Assembly (NCBI RefSeq): GCF_947499705.1
Contig: NZ_CANMPJ010000001.1
Location: 283,501 to 347,500 of the forward strand
Source of the DNA: an uncultured Erythrobacter sp.
GTDB taxonomy: Bacteria; Pseudomonadota; Alphaproteobacteria; Sphingomonadales; Sphingomonadaceae
DNA length: 64,000 bases
Direction of reading: 5' to 3'
Under the pieces are notes generated by a model, which was not told the origin of the DNA, made no database searches, and saw nothing but the letters and a program-made list of their open reading frames with translations. Positions 62,908 to 64,000 of this stretch are shown piece by piece. The position numbers and the translations under genes are program-made. Every line of letters starts with the position of its first letter. Within the stretch, counting starts at the first letter, position 1.

Positions 62908-63303
62908 ATGCTTATCGAGGTGACAAGTGGGGCAATGACCGCGATGCAGCAGGCCGCAGCATCTGCGCTTCCCAACGAGGCCTGCGGCATCCTGCTGGGC
63001 AAAAACAATCGCATCACTGGTGCAATCGAAACCCGCAACGTCCACCCAAGCCCTGCAACCCATTTCGAGATCGACCCGCAAGCGTTGATCGACGCGTACC
63101 GCGTCGAACGTGGCGGTGGCCCGGAGGTACTCGGCTACTTCCATTCACACCCTAATGGCAGGGCGGAACCATCGGACATCGATCAGGCATCGGCTGCAGG
63201 TGATGGAAAGCTCTGGGCGATCATCGCGGCAGACCGGGTGAATTTCTGGCTGGATGAACCCGAGGGATTCCGCCTGCTTTCCTACGCCATTGCAAGCGAG
63301 TAG
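62908..63303 (+). CDS. Stand-alone JAMM/MPN metallopeptidase (M67 family)
   Basis: 131 residues, just one JAB1/MPN domain. The complete JAMM signature is present: E24 (N-E-A-C-G), H79-S-H81, P-S89-D-I-D92. Prokaryotic members cleave isopeptide or C-terminal extensions of ubiquitin-like sulfur carriers (CysO/Mec+, ThiS-like) or act in other signalling. It is preceded by rluD on the other strand and by no SAMP-like carrier in the window. Substrate unknown. Confidence 0.85.
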   Translation: MLIEVTSGAMTAMQQAAASALPNEACGILLGKNNRITGAIETRNVHPSPATHFEIDPQALIDAYRVERGGGPEVLGYFHSHPNGRAEPSDIDQASAAGDGKLWAIIAADRVNFWLDEPEGFRLLSYAIASE

Positions 63304-63462
63304 GAGTTTGCGCATACGGTTGGCGCAACACGGTTGAAGAACGCTGAATTGGCAGCATGACGTCCGAAGGGTTTTCGGGCCTCTCAAAAAGGCCAATGTG
63401 TCAACTTCACCCTCGGAGGACGAGGAATTTTCGAGTTATGACAAGCACTTCGTCTCCACACT

Positions 63463-63488
63463 CAAAGTTGACACACCTGTCAACTTTG
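63463..63488. promoter_or_regulatory. Perfect 11-bp inverted repeat upstream of chpT
   Basis: CAAAGTTGACA-CACC-TGTCAACTTTG, 38 bases before the chpT ATG. A second half-site, TGTCAACTT, lies at 63399-63407. Could be an operator or an attenuator-type hairpin; the TTGACA within could also be a -35 element. Confidence 0.5.
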
Positions 63489-63526
63489 TCACGCTCAATC
63501 CAACGCGCCAATCACGGACATTCTGA

Positions 63527-64000
63527 ATGACTTCGCAAACCGATCTCGCCGCCCTTCTTTGCTCGCGGCTCTGCCACGACATGCTCAGCCCGGTGGGCGC
63601 TCTATCCAACGGACTTGAGCTGCTCGCCGACGAACAAGACCCTGAAATGCGTGCGAAATGCGTTGAGCTGATGGAGCAAAGCGCGAAGACCAGCACCGAC
63701 AAACTCAAGTTCTTCCGGCTCGCATTCGGTGCGGCTGGGGGCTTTGGCGAAGTGGTGCCGATCGAAGAAGCGCAAGATGTGATCACCGCCTTGGCTAGTG
63801 ATGCCAAGGGCGTGGAGCTCAACTGGGCACTCACCGAAAACAGCCTGCCCAAACCGGCGGTGAAGGTGATGCTCAACCTCGCCCAGATCGCGCTCGATGC
63901 GCTGGTGCGCGGCGGCACGCTCGATATCGGTGCGGAAATGCGCGAGGGCAATGCCGAGATCGTCGCGCGCGCCAATGGCGAGCGGATCGCGTTCGATGAA
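63527..64000 (+). CDS. chpT: Histidine phosphotransferase ChpT (3' end outside the window)
   Basis: 158 codons are visible and the frame is open at the window end. The phosphotransfer helix shows the H-box L-C-S-R-L-C-H17-D-M-L-S-P-V-G-A-L-S-N-G-L-E-L-L, as in Caulobacter ChpT and Brucella ChpT; an ATPase-like C-terminal domain follows. ChpT relays phosphate from CckA to CtrA and CpdR, controlling cell cycle, motility and gene transfer agents in alphaproteobacteria. ATG 63527 is preferred, immediately after a TGA. Confidence 0.88.
   Translation, partial: MTSQTDLAALLCSRLCHDMLSPVGALSNGLELLADEQDPEMRAKCVELMEQSAKTSTDKLKFFRLAFGAAGGFGEVVPIEEAQDVITALASDAKGVELNWALTENSLPKPAVKVMLNLAQIALDALVRGGTLDIGAEMREGNAEIVARANGERIAFDE

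Overview
The window looks like a chromosomal segment of an alphaproteobacterium of the order Sphingomonadales, most likely an Erythrobacter/Altererythrobacter relative. This rests on gene content: the start of the phosphotransferase gene chpT, a DUF3297 gene, an ECF sigma/RskA-type anti-sigma/fasciclin unit, a trigger factor with a lysine/alanine/proline-rich tail, an orphan ParA with SPOR-domain neighbours, plus a GC-rich sequence with strong GC3 preference. The genus cannot be fixed from the sequence alone.

Region 1 (about 1-19.6 kb) is a catabolic cluster. A plus-strand run starts with the end of a luciferase-like monooxygenase, then an alpha/beta hydrolase, a 3-hydroxyisobutyrate-dehydrogenase-like enzyme, a CocE/NonD hydrolase, an MmgE/PrpD protein, a TauD dioxygenase and a protein with three RidA domains. 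A minus-strand block holds a carboxymuconolactone-decarboxylase-family protein, an IclR regulator and a two-subunit aconitase/isopropylmalate-dehydratase-type enzyme. A second plus-strand run, with 4-base overlaps, encodes an isocitrate lyase/PEP mutase-type lyase, an FAD dehydrogenase and two NodB-fold hydrolases. Two transporters (FHS and GPH families) and an exported alpha/beta hydrolase close it. A short motif (TCGCNRTTCGATA) recurs in front of several transcription units and may be the IclR operator. The chemistry suggests oxidation and hydrolysis of a nitrogen-containing or cyclic compound, ending in hydratase plus C-C lyase steps that release pyruvate-like products; the substrate is not known.

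Region 2 (about 19.7-31.4 kb) is accessory and partly decayed. It holds an AceE/MdeB-type 2-oxoacid dehydrogenase E1 without E2/E3, two hotdog thioesterases, a LysR regulator, a C-terminal remnant of a fatty-acyl-AMP ligase, an alpha/beta hydrolase, a truncated Ser/Thr kinase, a LuxR-type HTH fused to an alpha/beta-hydrolase fold with a degenerate active site, and a large YadA-like trimeric autotransporter.

Region 3 (about 31.5-64 kb) is mainly core chromosome: tRNA-Val(CAC), sppA, pyrB with a pseudo-dihydroorotase, a ParA/SPOR locus with a candidate CtrA box, a DUF418 protein, bfd and bfr with a Fur-like palindrome, DUF2721, der, DUF3297, tRNA-Leu(UAG), tig, an MCP, an amidase, an acyltransferase, clpP-clpX, a small phosphatase and a racemase, a mtgA-CDF-ECF sigma-anti-sigma-fasciclin operon, an M20 hydrolase, a P-loop kinase-like protein, rpoH, rluD, a JAMM peptidase and the start of chpT. 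Several convincing hairpin terminators separate these units.

The best candidates for something under-described are the LuxR/alpha-beta-hydrolase fusion receptor beside the giant adhesin, the single-chain triple-RidA protein, and the catabolic cluster with its shared promoter motif.
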